DNA from: Pontitalea aquivivens
GTDB lineage: Bacteria; Pseudomonadota; Alphaproteobacteria; Rhodobacterales; Rhodobacteraceae
Direction: 5' to 3'
Assembly (NCBI RefSeq): GCF_046507575.1
Contig: NZ_JBKFEY010000003.1
Location: 1 to 64,000, forward strand
Length of the DNA stretch: 64,000 nt
The translations under genes and the position numbers were made by a program. Positions 32,679 to 42,111 of this stretch are shown piece after piece (positions within the stretch are counted from its first letter, which is position 1; each line of letters starts with the position of its first letter). Below the pieces are notes generated by a model. That model did not search any database. It was not told the DNA's origin and worked only from the letters and a program-made list of their open reading frames with translations.

Positions 32679-34835
32679 TCAGTTCCCTTCCTTCACCTGG
32701 GCGCGGCGCTGGTGCAGCACCGGTTCAGTATAGCCCGAGGGCTGCACCCGCCCCAGAAACACCAGATCACAGGCCGCCTGGAAGGCCAGGCCGTCAAAGC
32801 CCGGCGCCATCGGCCGATAGGCCGGGTCGCCTTGGTTCTGGCGGTCGACGACGGCGGCCATCTTGCGCATCGCCTCCATCACGCGGCCTTCGGTGACCAC
32901 GCCGTGATGCAGCCAGTTGGCCAGCGCCTGCGAGCTGATCCGGCAGGTCGCGCGGTCCTCCATCAGGCCCACATCGTGGATGTCCGGCACCTTGGAACAA
33001 CCGACGCCCTGATCGACCCAGCGCACGACATAGCCAAGGATGCCCTGGGCGTTGTTCTCGATCTCATCGGTGATCTCGGCCTCGGAATAATTCTTGCCGG
33101 TGGCCAGCGGGATCGTCAGCAGGTCATCCAGCCGCGCGGGGCGGTTCAGCGCCGCGATCTCGGCCTGGCGGGCCTTGACGTCGACCTTGTGGTAATGCGT
33201 GGCATGCAGCGTCGCCGCCGTCGGGCTGGGCACCCAGGCGCAGTTGGCGCCGGCGCGCGGATGGCCGATCTTGGCCTCCAGCATCTCGGCCATGCGGTCG
33301 GGCATCGCCCACATCCCCTTGCCGATCTGGGCCTTGCCCGCCAGCCCGCAGGCCAGGCCGATATCGACATTGCGGTCTTCATAGGCGGAAATCCAGGGCT
33401 GCGATTTCATCTCGCCCTTGCGCAGCATCGGCCCGGCCTCCATCGAGGTGTGGATTTCATCGCCGGTGCGATCCAGGAAGCCGGTGTTGATGAAGGCCAC
33501 GCGGTTCTGCGCCGCGCGGATGCATTCCTTCAGGTTCGCGCTGGTGCGGCGTTCCTCATCCATGATGCCCAGCTTGACGGTGTAACGCGGCAGGCCCAGC
33601 ACCGCCTCGACCCGGTCAAAGATTTCGCTGGCAAAGGCGACCTCTTCGGGGCCGTGCATCTTGGGTTTCACCACATAGACCGACCCGGTGGTGGAATTGC
33701 GCGCGCCCCCGGCCTTGCGCAGGTCATGGATGGCGCACAACGTGGTGACCATCGCATCCATCAGACCTTCGGGAATTTCCTGCCCCCCCGCATCCAGGAT
33801 CGCGGGGTTCGTCATCAGATGGCCCACGTTGCGCACCAGCATCAGCGCGCGACCCTTCAGCACAAGTTGCCCGCCATCGGGCGCGGTGAAGTGCAGATCG
33901 GGGGCCAGCGCCCGGGTAAAGGTCTTGCCACCCTTTTCCACCTGTTCGGCCAGATCGCCCTTCATCAGGCCCAGCCAGTTGGAATAGGCCAGCACCTTGT
34001 CGGCTGCATCGACCGCAGCCACCGAATCCTCGCAATCCATGATCGAGGACAGCGCCGATTCAAGCCGGACATCGGCGATGTGCGCCGGATCGGTGCGCCC
34101 GATCGGATGATCGGCGTTCACATCAAGAATGATGTGCAGGTCATTGTTCGCAAGCAGAATCGCGGACGGCGCGTCCGCCACGCCCTGATAGCCCGCGAAT
34201 TGCGCAGGCGTCTTCAGCCCCGTTTCCCCTTGCGTGGTGACCACCAGCGCGCCATCGCGCACCGCGATCGCGCTGACCTCGGCCCAGGACCCGGTGGCCA
34301 GGGGCGCGACCTCATCCAGGAACGCCTTGGCCCAGGCAATCACCCGCGCCCCGCGCGCCGGATCGAAACCGCCGCCCGCGGGCAGATCGCCCAGCGCATC
34401 GGTGCCGTACAGCGCATCATACAGGCTGCCCCAGCGCGCATTCGCGGCATTCAGCGCATAGCGCGCGTTCATGATCGGCACCACCAGCTGCGGGCCGCAT
34501 TGGGTGGCGAATTCGGGATCGGTCGGGCCGGTTTCGATGGTGAAATCGGGGCCCTCGGGCAGAAGATAGCCGATTTCGGTCAGGAAGGCCTTGTAGGCGG
34601 CGGCATCATGCGGCTGGCCGCGGCGGGCCAGGTGCCAGGCGTCGATCCGGGCCTGAATCTCTTCCCGCCTGGCCAGGAGCGCGCGGTTCTTCGGCGCCAG
34701 ATCGCGCACGATGTCCGAAAAGCCCTTCCAGAAGGCCCCGGCGCTGACCCCGGTGCCCGGAAGCGCCACGGTTTCGATGAATTCGACCAGCTGCGGATCG
34801 ACCGACAATGCCTCACGCGCGATACGTTCGCTCAT
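32679..34835 (-). CDS. glcB: Malate synthase G
   Basis: The 718-residue length and pattern match malate synthase G. Recognisable are ELKDTEG-like start MSERIAREALSVDPQLVEFIE, VMDCEDSVAAVDAADK (active-site acidic residues around 273), RSVGHLMTNPA, KMHGPEEVAFA and the late catalytic segment PTAATLHATHYHKV. It condenses glyoxylate and acetyl-CoA to malate in the cytoplasm. With GlcG, and with a FAD-linked hydroxyacid dehydrogenase at 46.9 kb, it suggests growth on glycolate or two-carbon compounds. It is the first gene of the glcB-glcG pair, whose promoter must lie in the 268 bases before pepN. Confidence 0.97.
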   Translation of the reverse strand: MSERIAREALSVDPQLVEFIETVALPGTGVSAGAFWKGFSDIVRDLAPKNRALLARREEIQARIDAWHLARRGQPHDAAAYKAFLTEIGYLLPEGPDFTIETGPTDPEFATQCGPQLVVPIMNARYALNAANARWGSLYDALYGTDALGDLPAGGGFDPARGARVIAWAKAFLDEVAPLATGSWAEVSAIAVRDGALVVTTQGETGLKTPAQFAGYQGVADAPSAILLANNDLHIILDVNADHPIGRTDPAHIADVRLESALSSIMDCEDSVAAVDAADKVLAYSNWLGLMKGDLAEQVEKGGKTFTRALAPDLHFTAPDGGQLVLKGRALMLVRNVGHLMTNPAILDAGGQEIPEGLMDAMVTTLCAIHDLRKAGGARNSTTGSVYVVKPKMHGPEEVAFASEIFDRVEAVLGLPRYTVKLGIMDEERRTSANLKECIRAAQNRVAFINTGFLDRTGDEIHTSMEAGPMLRKGEMKSQPWISAYEDRNVDIGLACGLAGKAQIGKGMWAMPDRMAEMLEAKIGHPRAGANCAWVPSPTAATLHATHYHKVDVKARQAEIAALNRPARLDDLLTIPLATGKNYSEAEITDEIENNAQGILGYVVRWVDQGVGCSKVPDIHDVGLMEDRATCRISSQALANWLHHGVVTEGRVMEAMRKMAAVVDRQNQGDPAYRPMAPGFDGLAFQAACDLVFLGRVQPSGYTEPVLHQRRAQVKEGN

Positions 34836-35104
34836 GCTTGCTCCCCCGTTTCGGCCCCGATCCGGGGCGATTGCCGTACTCTAATGGCGGCTTGCACAAA
34901 ATCGGTCAAGATACTTTACCAGTCAGGCCGGGATTGATCCTGATTGCCCGCCTGCCACGCCGGACCATAGCGCAGCCGCGCGCCATGCCCAAGCCGGGAT
35001 GCCGAAAGCCTGGCAAGAGAGCGCCGCAGTTGAACCCCGCCGAGGATCACCCTAACCTGCGCCGCCGCGATCCGGTTCGCCCGGACCACCTGCAGGAGCC
35101 CGTG

Positions 35105-37663
35105 ATGAACACCACCCCCGCCGCCCCCACCCGCCTGGCCGATTACGCGCCCTGGCCGTTCCGTCTGGATCAGGTGCATCTGCAGTTTCGCCTGCACCCC
35201 GGCGCGACCCGCGTCCGCGCCCGGCTGCAGCTGGCGCCCCGGGGCAGCGGTCAGGCGATGGTGCTGGATGGCGAGGCGCTGCGCCTGATTTCGGCGACGG
35301 TCGATGGCGTCACGCTGACGCCCGCCGATTACCGGCTGACCGACACCGGCCTGACGATTCACCCCGCCGCCCTGCCCGATACCCCCTTCACGCTGGAAAC
35401 CGAGGTCGAGATCGCGCCCGAAACCAATACCGCGCTGGAAGGCCTTTACATGTCGCGCGGCATGTATTGCACCCAATGCGAGGCCGAGGGGTTCCGCAAG
35501 ATCACCTTCTACCCCGACCGCCCCGATGTGATGGCCCGCTTCCGCGTGCGCATCGAAAGCGATCTGCCGGTGTTGCTGTCGAACGGCAACCCGGTGGCGC
35601 AAGGCAAGGGTTGGGCCGAATGGGACGATCCCTGGCCCAAGCCCGCCTATCTGTTCGCGCTGGTCGCGGGCGATCTGGTCGCCCATTCCGACCGCTTCAC
35701 CACGATGTCGGGGCGCAAGGTCGCGCTGAACATCTGGGTCCGCCCCGGCGATCAGGACCGCTGCGCCTTCGCCATGGAGGCGCTGAAACAGTCCATGCGC
35801 TGGGACGAAACCGCCTATGGCCGCGAATATGATCTGGATGTGTTCAACATCGTCGCCGTGGACGATTTCAACATGGGCGCGATGGAAAACAAGGGCCTGA
35901 ACATCTTCAACTCGAAATGGGTGCTCGCCAGCCCCGAAACCGCGACCGACGCCGATTTCGAACGAATTGAGGGCATCATCGCACATGAGTATTTCCACAA
36001 CTGGACCGGCAACCGCATCACCTGCCGCGACTGGTTCCAGCTGTGCCTGAAAGAGGGGCTGACGGTGTTCCGCGACCAGCAGTTCACCGCCGACATGCGC
36101 CTGGGCCCGGTCAAGCGCATCGAGGATGTGATGGCCCTGCGCGCCCGCCAGTTCCGCGAGGATCAGGGCCCGCTGGCCCATCCCGTCCGCCCGCAGGAAT
36201 ACCGCGAGATCAACAATTTCTACACCGCCACCATCTACGAAAAGGGCGCCGAGGTGGTCGGCATGCTCAAACGTCTGGTGGGCGATGACGGCTACGCCCG
36301 GGCGCTGGATCTGTATTTCACCCGCCACGACGGCCAGGCCTGCACGATCGAGGATTGGCTGAAGGTGTTCCAGGATGTGACGGGCCGCGATCTGACCCAG
36401 TTCAGGCGCTGGTACACCGATGCCGGCACCCCGCGCCTGCGCGTGACCGGGGACTGGGCCGATGGCACCTATACGCTCACGTTCGAGCAATCCACGCCCC
36501 CCACGCCGGGCCAGCGCGACAAGCCGCCGCGCGTGATCCCTATTGCCGTGGGCCTGCTGTCGCCCAATGGCGATGAGGTGATGCCGACGCGTGTGCTCGA
36601 AATGACCGAAACCCGGCAAAGTTTCACCTTCCCCGGCCTTGGCGCCCGCCCGGTGCCGTCAATCCTGCGCGGTTTTTCGGCCCCCGTGGTGCTGGAACGC
36701 GACACAAACCCCGGCGAACAGGCCTTTCTGCTGGCCCATGACACCGACCCCTTCAATCGCTGGGAAGCGGGCCGCGGCCTTGCACGCCAGGCGCTGATGG
36801 CGATGGCCACGGGCGGCGCGCCCGACCCCGCGCATCTTGATGCCGTGGGCCATGTGCTGGCCGATGACACCGCCGACCCCGCCTTCCGCGCGCTGGTGCT
36901 GCGCCTGCCCGGCGCCGAAGAGATCGCCCAGGCCCTGCATGAGACGGGCAAGACCCCCGACCCCGACGCGATCCATGCCGCGCGCCTGGCCCTGGCCCGC
37001 GCGCTGGCCGACCGGCATGAACCGCTGCTGGACCGGCTGTATCGGCAAATGGAAGTGCCCGGCCCCTATTCCCCCGAAGCCGCCCCCGCGGGCCAGCGCG
37101 CGCTGCGGCTGGCCTGCCTGTCGCTGCTGTCGCGCCGCGACGGCGGGGCACGGGCCCGGGCGCTGTTCACCCAGGCCCGCAACATGACCGAGTCGCTGGG
37201 CGCGCTGACCTGCCTGATCGAGGCGGACTGCGGCGCCGATGCGCTTGCCGCCTTCCGCAGCCGCTGGGAAGGCGACAGGCTGGTCATGGACAAGTGGTTC
37301 ATGGTGCAAATGGCCCATTGCCCGCCCGCCGTGGCCCCGGCACTGGCCGCAACGCTGGCCCGCGACCCCGCCTTCGACTGGAAGACCCCCAACCGCTTCC
37401 GGGCGCTGCTGGGCGGGCTTGCGGCCAACCACGCAGGCTTTCACCATGCCTCGGGCGCGGGCTATGCCTTCTATGCCGACTGGCTGATCCGGCTGGACCC
37501 GGTAAACCCGCAAACCGCCGCGCGCATGTCCACCGCCTTTGAAACCTGGGCGCGCCATGATGCTTCGCGCCGCACGCTGGCCCGCGCCGCGCTGACCCGC
37601 ATCGCCGCCACCCCGGACCTGAGCCCCGATCTGCGGGAAATGACCGCGCGGCTTCTGGGCTGA
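35105..37663 (+). CDS. pepN: Aminopeptidase N
   Basis: The predicted 852-residue protein is a full-length M1 metallopeptidase of the E. coli PepN type. The exopeptidase motif GAMEN is at 258-262, the zinc motif HEYFH at 294-298, and the third zinc ligand follows about 19 residues later in LKEGLTVF. The long alpha-helical C-terminal domain (from about 540) is complete. It removes N-terminal residues from peptides in the cytoplasm. The ATG at 35105 is chosen because upstream sequence has no protein character. No co-transcribed gene follows: the next 200 bases hold REP-like sequences. Confidence 0.95.
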   Translation: MNTTPAAPTRLADYAPWPFRLDQVHLQFRLHPGATRVRARLQLAPRGSGQAMVLDGEALRLISATVDGVTLTPADYRLTDTGLTIHPAALPDTPFTLETEVEIAPETNTALEGLYMSRGMYCTQCEAEGFRKITFYPDRPDVMARFRVRIESDLPVLLSNGNPVAQGKGWAEWDDPWPKPAYLFALVAGDLVAHSDRFTTMSGRKVALNIWVRPGDQDRCAFAMEALKQSMRWDETAYGREYDLDVFNIVAVDDFNMGAMENKGLNIFNSKWVLASPETATDADFERIEGIIAHEYFHNWTGNRITCRDWFQLCLKEGLTVFRDQQFTADMRLGPVKRIEDVMALRARQFREDQGPLAHPVRPQEYREINNFYTATIYEKGAEVVGMLKRLVGDDGYARALDLYFTRHDGQACTIEDWLKVFQDVTGRDLTQFRRWYTDAGTPRLRVTGDWADGTYTLTFEQSTPPTPGQRDKPPRVIPIAVGLLSPNGDEVMPTRVLEMTETRQSFTFPGLGARPVPSILRGFSAPVVLERDTNPGEQAFLLAHDTDPFNRWEAGRGLARQALMAMATGGAPDPAHLDAVGHVLADDTADPAFRALVLRLPGAEEIAQALHETGKTPDPDAIHAARLALARALADRHEPLLDRLYRQMEVPGPYSPEAAPAGQRALRLACLSLLSRRDGGARARALFTQARNMTESLGALTCLIEADCGADALAAFRSRWEGDRLVMDKWFMVQMAHCPPAVAPALAATLARDPAFDWKTPNRFRALLGGLAANHAGFHHASGAGYAFYADWLIRLDPVNPQTAARMSTAFETWARHDASRRTLARAALTRIAATPDLSPDLREMTARLLG

Positions 37664-37683
37664 ACGGACGCACGCGGCCCGCG

Positions 37684-37762
37684 CCGGGGGCTCTGCCCCC
37701 GGACCCCCGAGGTATTTGCGGCAAGATGAAAGCGCGTGGGCTTCTTCTTGGCAAAAATACTC
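37684..37762. repeat. REP-like element with GC hairpin (copy A)
   Basis: A hairpin CCGGGGGC-TCT-GCCCCCGG (37684-37702) is followed by a GGTATTTGC...GCAAGA core (37711-37727) and then the same core in the other orientation, ending TTGGCAAAAATACTC (37748-37762). A related element lies at 40897-40948. Sequences of this shape are widespread after genes in Rhodobacteraceae and probably act in RNA stability or termination. Confidence 0.6.
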
Positions 37763-37873
37763 ATGATCCGCCGCCAGCCCCGCAGAGCCGGCGGCGGTGG
37801 TCTTTCCCGAAGGCTTGCCCCTCCCTCGCCCCTGGCCTAGAAGGCGAAAGCCCGCCAAGGAAGGACGTGACCC

Positions 37874-39391
37874 ATGCTTGATCATCTTGCCTGCAAAGCC
37901 CCCGAACCCAAAGTGATCGCCGGTGCCAAGGCCGATTGGGAACTGGTGATCGGCCTTGAGGTCCATGCGCAGGTGGCCTCGAACGCCAAGCTGTTTTCGG
38001 GCGCCTCGACCACCTTCGGGGCGGAGCCCAATTCCAACGTGGCCTTTGTCGATGCCGCGATGCCCGGGATGCTGCCGGTGATCAACGAATTCTGCGTGGC
38101 CCAGGCGGTGCGCACGGGGCTGGGGCTGAAGGCGCAGATCAATCTGGTCTCGGCCTTCGACCGCAAGAACTATTTCTACCCCGACCTGCCGCAGGGCTAT
38201 CAGATTTCGCAGCTCTACCACCCGATCGTCGGCGAGGGCGAGATCATCGTGGACATGGGACCGGGCGTGGCGCGTCGCGTGCGGATCGAACGCATCCACC
38301 TGGAACAGGACGCGGGCAAGTCGATTCACGACATGGACCCGAACATGTCCTTCGTGGACCTCAACCGCACCGGTGTGGCGCTGATGGAGATCGTCAGCCG
38401 CCCCGACATCCGCGGCCCCGAGGAGGCCGCAGCCTATGTGGCCAAGCTGCGCCAGATCCTGCGCTACCTTGGCACCTGCGATGGCAACATGCAGAACGGC
38501 AACCTGCGCTGCGATGTCAACGTCTCGGTCTGCCGCCCCGGCGCCTATGAACGCTGGCAGGAAACCGGCGATTTCGGCCATCTGGGCACGCGCTGCGAAA
38601 TCAAGAACATGAACTCGATGCGCTTCATCCAAGCCGCAATCGACTATGAAGCCCGCCGCCAGATCGCCATTGTCGAGGATGGCGGCACCGTGGTGCAGGA
38701 AACGCGCCTATACGATCCCGACAAGGGCGAGACGCGGTCGATGCGGTCGAAGGAAGAGGCGCATGACTATCGCTATTTCCCCTGTCCCGACCTGCTGCCG
38801 CTGGAAATCGAGCAGGCGTGGGTCGATGACATCGCGGCCTCAATGCCCGAATTGCCCGATGAGAAAAAGGCGCGGTTCGTCAGCGAACTGGGGCTTTCGG
38901 AATATGACGCGGACGTGCTGACCGCCGAGGTCGAGAATGCCGACTTCTTCGAAGCGGTCGTGGCGGCCTGTGGCGATGGCAAGCTGGCCGCGAACTGGGT
39001 CATCAATGAACTGTTCGGCCGACTGAAGAAGGAAGGCCATGAAATCGGCGACAGCCCCGTGACGCCGCCGCAGCTGGGCGGCATCATCACGCTGATCAAG
39101 GCGGGCGACATTTCGGGCAAGATCGCCAAGGACCTGTTCGAGATCGTCTGGACCGAAGGCGGCGACCCGGCGGCCATCGTCGAGGCGCGCGGCATGAAGC
39201 AGGTCACCGACCTTTCCGCGATCGAAAAGGCGGTGGACGACATCATCGCCGCCAACCCCGCGCAGGTGGAAAAGGCCAGGGCAAACCCGAAACTTGCAGG
39301 CTGGTTCACCGGCCAGGTCATCAAGGCCTCGGGCGGCAAGGCCAACCCGGCCGCGGTGAACGAAATCGTGGCAAAGAAGCTGGGGCTGTAA
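37874..39391 (+). CDS. gatB: Aspartyl/glutamyl-tRNA amidotransferase subunit B
   Basis: The 505-residue protein has the GatB layout: the kinase/amidotransferase core with ELVIGLEVHAQVASNAKLFSGAST near the start, FYPDLPQGYQISQ, IHLEQDAGKSIHD, DLNRTGVALMEIVS and CDVNVSVCRPG, and a C-terminal helical YqeY-like tail (from about 390). With GatA and GatC it converts misacylated Glu-tRNA(Gln) or Asp-tRNA(Asn) into the correct aminoacyl-tRNA. gatA and gatC are not nearby, a common arrangement. The start is preceded by AAGGA. Confidence 0.97.
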   Translation: MLDHLACKAPEPKVIAGAKADWELVIGLEVHAQVASNAKLFSGASTTFGAEPNSNVAFVDAAMPGMLPVINEFCVAQAVRTGLGLKAQINLVSAFDRKNYFYPDLPQGYQISQLYHPIVGEGEIIVDMGPGVARRVRIERIHLEQDAGKSIHDMDPNMSFVDLNRTGVALMEIVSRPDIRGPEEAAAYVAKLRQILRYLGTCDGNMQNGNLRCDVNVSVCRPGAYERWQETGDFGHLGTRCEIKNMNSMRFIQAAIDYEARRQIAIVEDGGTVVQETRLYDPDKGETRSMRSKEEAHDYRYFPCPDLLPLEIEQAWVDDIAASMPELPDEKKARFVSELGLSEYDADVLTAEVENADFFEAVVAACGDGKLAANWVINELFGRLKKEGHEIGDSPVTPPQLGGIITLIKAGDISGKIAKDLFEIVWTEGGDPAAIVEARGMKQVTDLSAIEKAVDDIIAANPAQVEKARANPKLAGWFTGQVIKASGGKANPAAVNEIVAKKLGL

Positions 39392-39487
39392 CAGCCCCCG
39401 CCCGCGGCTTAGCGGCCCGGTTCACCGCATCGTCAATTGACCACGGGGCAGGCCCGGTTAGAACGGCCCCGAACAAGAGGTGTGCCG

Positions 39488-39883
39488 ATGCAGCAATTTG
39501 AATACCGGGTGATCCCCGCCCCCGCGAAGGGTGAAAAGGACCGTGGCCTGAAGACCGGGGCGGAACGCTTTGCCCATGCCCTGACCCGCGCGATGAACGA
39601 CATGGCGCGCGATGGCTGGGAATATCTGCGCGCCGATACCCTGCCAGCCGAGGAACGCAGCGGGCTGACCTCGAAGACCACGGTCTATCACAACCTTCTG
39701 GTGTTCCGCCGCGCGGTTGCGGCGGGGGCAGACCCGGGCCGTGTGCAGCCGCCGCCCCCCGAACGGGCAGAGGCGCCCCCGGCACAGGCCCACCCCGAAG
39801 AACCCAAGGCGCGCCGTCTGCTGGCCGAAACGCCCGAAGGCGCCGCCCCCCGGCTGGGCCCGGCCGCCGCCAGCATGGCCTAG
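39488..39883 (+). CDS. DUF4177-like small protein
   Basis: A 131-residue protein starts MQQFEYRVIPAPAKGEKDRGLKTGAERFAHAL and then MARDGWEYLRADTLPAEER, the pattern of DUF4177: short beta strands around a helix with a conserved GWE. The second half (from about 75) is Ala/Pro/Glu-rich and probably disordered. Family function is unknown. The ATG at 39488 follows AAGAGG and is preferred over a longer frame starting 51 bases earlier. It lies 96 bases downstream of gatB in the same direction. Confidence 0.75.
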   Translation: MQQFEYRVIPAPAKGEKDRGLKTGAERFAHALTRAMNDMARDGWEYLRADTLPAEERSGLTSKTTVYHNLLVFRRAVAAGADPGRVQPPPPERAEAPPAQAHPEEPKARRLLAETPEGAAPRLGPAAASMA

Positions 39884-39886
39884 GCG

Positions 39887-40141
39887 CTAGCTCTCGATTT
39901 CCAGCGCAAGCGCGTGGATGCGGGCCAGCAGGTCCGGCCCCAGCACCGCATGGATCGCCCGGTGCCGCGCCAGCCGTGACATCGGCGCGAAGGCGGCGGC
40001 TGCGATGCGCACCCGGAAGTGGCTTTCGCCCTCGGGCCGGGCACCGGCATGGCCCGCATGGCGCGCGCTTTCATCGATCACCTCCAGCCTGTCGGGCTGG
40101 AATTGCATCAGCCGCGCCCTTATCTCATCCACCACCGGCAT
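39887..40141 (-). CDS. bolA: BolA family protein
   Basis: An 84-residue protein starts MPVVDEIRARLMQFQPDRLEVIDESARHAGHAG and contains ESHFRVRIAAAAF, then RLARHRAIHAVLG with a C-terminal helix. This is the BolA-like alpha/beta fold with the conserved His of the HFR/H region and RHR motif. BolA proteins work with monothiol glutaredoxins in iron-sulfur trafficking. GGCGGAAAA precedes the ATG at 40141. It diverges from the J-domain gene 95 bases away, a conserved order in Rhodobacterales. A longer in-frame extension upstream is antisense to the J-domain gene and is not real. Confidence 0.93.
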   Translation of the reverse strand: MPVVDEIRARLMQFQPDRLEVIDESARHAGHAGARPEGESHFRVRIAAAAFAPMSRLARHRAIHAVLGPDLLARIHALALEIES

Positions 40142-40236
40142 TTTTCCGCCACGCCCCCTTCCACCCCCCGTGAAAACCCCTAAACTTTGTGGCCCGAGTC
40201 GCACCGGCTGGTCAACAGACCCGGCACAAGAGACGC

Positions 40237-40869
40237 ATGATGAGCAGAAACGACCCCTTCGGATTCGATATCTCCGCCGCCTCCGACAAGAAGCGCCGCC
40301 AGAAAGGCAAGCGCGGGATGTCGGGCGCGTTCGACACCTCGACCCGCGTCTGCGACAAGGAAGGCTGCAATGAGCCCGGCCAGTATCGCGCGCCCAAAAG
40401 CCCCAAGGTGCTGGATGACTATTACTGGTTCTGCAAGGACCATGTGCGCGAATACAACCTGAACTGGAACTATTTCCAGGGCCAGTCCGAGGCGGAATTC
40501 CAGGCCTTCCTTGACAATGCCACGGTCTGGGAACGCCCCACACGCCCCTTCAACCACGCCAATGACGAGGCGCGCGGCTGGGCGCGGCACGGCATTTCCG
40601 ACCCGATGGAAATTCTGGGCGCCAATGCCACGCAAAACCCGGGCCGTCAGGTCGTGGGGCGCAAGCTGCCCCCCACGGAACGGCGCGCACTGGACATCCT
40701 GGATGCCAGGGACAGCATGACCAAGCCTGAAATCCGCAAGCTCTACAAGGCGCTGATCAAGGTGCTGCATCCCGACATGAACGGCGGTGACCGCAGTCAG
40801 GAAGAAATGCTGCAACAGGTCGTCTGGGCCTGGGATCAGATCAAGGACAGCCGCAACTTCAAGGACTGA
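40237..40869 (+). CDS. J-domain protein conserved beside bolA
   Basis: The predicted 210-residue protein starts MMSRNDPFGFDISAASDKKRRQ and has a C-terminal J domain with the HPD tripeptide in KVLHPDMNGGDRS (about 181-186) and DAWDQIKDSRNF-like ending. The central part has a cysteine-containing segment VCDKEGCNEPGQYRAPKS and a WFCKDHVREYN segment, four cysteines in pairs that may bind a metal. It should recruit a DnaK-type chaperone to a specific client. It is not DnaJ itself. The double ATG makes the start uncertain by one codon. Confidence 0.88.
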   Translation: MMSRNDPFGFDISAASDKKRRQKGKRGMSGAFDTSTRVCDKEGCNEPGQYRAPKSPKVLDDYYWFCKDHVREYNLNWNYFQGQSEAEFQAFLDNATVWERPTRPFNHANDEARGWARHGISDPMEILGANATQNPGRQVVGRKLPPTERRALDILDARDSMTKPEIRKLYKALIKVLHPDMNGGDRSQEEMLQQVVWAWDQIKDSRNFKD

Positions 40870-40896
40870 TCCGGGCCGGATCAAGGCCCCGCCTGG

Positions 40897-40948
40897 CCCC
40901 TTCTTCTTGGCCAAAATACTCCGGGGGTGCAGAGGGGGCAGCGCCCCC
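40897..40948. repeat. REP-like element with GC hairpin (copy B)
   Basis: A CTTCTTGGCCAAAATACTC core (40902-40920) is followed by CCGGGGG and a hairpin GGGGGC-AGC-GCCCCC (40934-40948). It lies between convergent genes, after the J-domain gene and before the 3' end of the DUF808 gene, and shares its core with copy A at 37.7 kb. A role as bidirectional terminator fits the place. Confidence 0.6.
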
Positions 40949-40979
40949 TGCCCCGGCCCCGGCGCCTCTTGCCCCCGGC

Positions 40980-41948
40980 TCAGGCGCGGCGGGACCCTCC
41001 GCGCAGCGCGCGGACCGTCGGGTTGATCAGCCGCGCCACGACCGGGATCAACCCCAGCCCAAGCGCCAGGCCAAAGACGCCGTCGAACAGCGCGGTGACG
41101 GCCCAGGCCACCGCACCGGGCGCGCGCCCCAGGGCCGCAGCGGCCCCCCCGGCCTGATGATGGATCCAGTCATAAGGGCCATGCCAGCCAAGGTCTGCCA
41201 GCCCATGCAGCACGATGGACCCGCCGACCCAGATCATCGCCGCCGTGCCCACCACCATCAGCGCCTTCATGAAATGGGGCATGAAGGCGACGATGCCGCG
41301 CCCCAGCGCGCGGGTCGGCGCCAGCCGCCCGACGCGCGCCAGCCACAGCCCGGCATCATCGGCTTTCACGATCAGCGCCACCCCGCCATAGACCGCCACG
41401 GTGATGCCCACCGCCACCACCGCCAGCGTCAGCGCCTGCATCACCACCCCCTGCGCGGGCAGGGCTGCCAGGGCAATGGTCATGATCTCGGCCGACAGGA
41501 TGAAATCGGTCTTGACCGCGCCCGCGACCTTTTCCGCCTCAAGGTGCAGCGGGTCGCCCACGGGGTCGACATGGCCATCGGCATGGGGCGTGTGGGGCTG
41601 GAACAGATGCCAGACCTTTTCCGCCCCCTCAAAGCACAGATAGCCCCCGCCCAGCATCAAAAGCGGCGTGATCGCCCAGGGCGCGAAGGCCGACAGCAAC
41701 AGCGCCGCCGGCAGCAGGATCAGCAGCTTGTTGCGGATCGAACCCAGCGCGATCTTGCCCACGATCGGCAATTCGCGCGCCGGCGCAAAGCCATGCACAT
41801 ATTTCGGCGTCACCGCCGCATCGTCGATGACCGCGCCCGCCGCCTTGGCACCCGCCTTGGCGGCCTGCCCCGCCACATCGTCGATGCTTGCCGCCGCGAC
41901 CTTGGCGATGCCCGCCACGTCATCCAACAGCGCCAGAAGGCCACTCAT
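40980..41948 (-). CDS. DUF808 (YedI-type) inner-membrane protein
   Basis: The predicted 322-residue protein begins MSGLLALLDDVAGIAKVAAASIDDVAGQA, a helical start typical of DUF808, and continues with several hydrophobic segments (about 75-100, 155-175, 180-200, 240-262, 285-305). It is predicted to span the inner membrane several times. E. coli YedI is the best known member and its function is not established. The ATG at 41948 has AGGAGA upstream. It diverges from cobS 163 bases away. Confidence 0.85.
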   Translation of the reverse strand: MSGLLALLDDVAGIAKVAAASIDDVAGQAAKAGAKAAGAVIDDAAVTPKYVHGFAPARELPIVGKIALGSIRNKLLILLPAALLLSAFAPWAITPLLMLGGGYLCFEGAEKVWHLFQPHTPHADGHVDPVGDPLHLEAEKVAGAVKTDFILSAEIMTIALAALPAQGVVMQALTLAVVAVGITVAVYGGVALIVKADDAGLWLARVGRLAPTRALGRGIVAFMPHFMKALMVVGTAAMIWVGGSIVLHGLADLGWHGPYDWIHHQAGGAAAALGRAPGAVAWAVTALFDGVFGLALGLGLIPVVARLINPTVRALRGGSRRA

Positions 41949-42111
41949 CCCCGATCTCCTGCAAGGAACCCACGCCAAACTAGCGCGGGCGCGCGAACGC
42001 GGCAATCCACCGCCTTCCCCTTGCACGCCCGGGCGATATGATCCACAACTTTCCCAGGCCGCCCGATCGGGGCGCGCGCGCGAGACAACCCGGATAGAAT
42101 TGGCGGACGGC

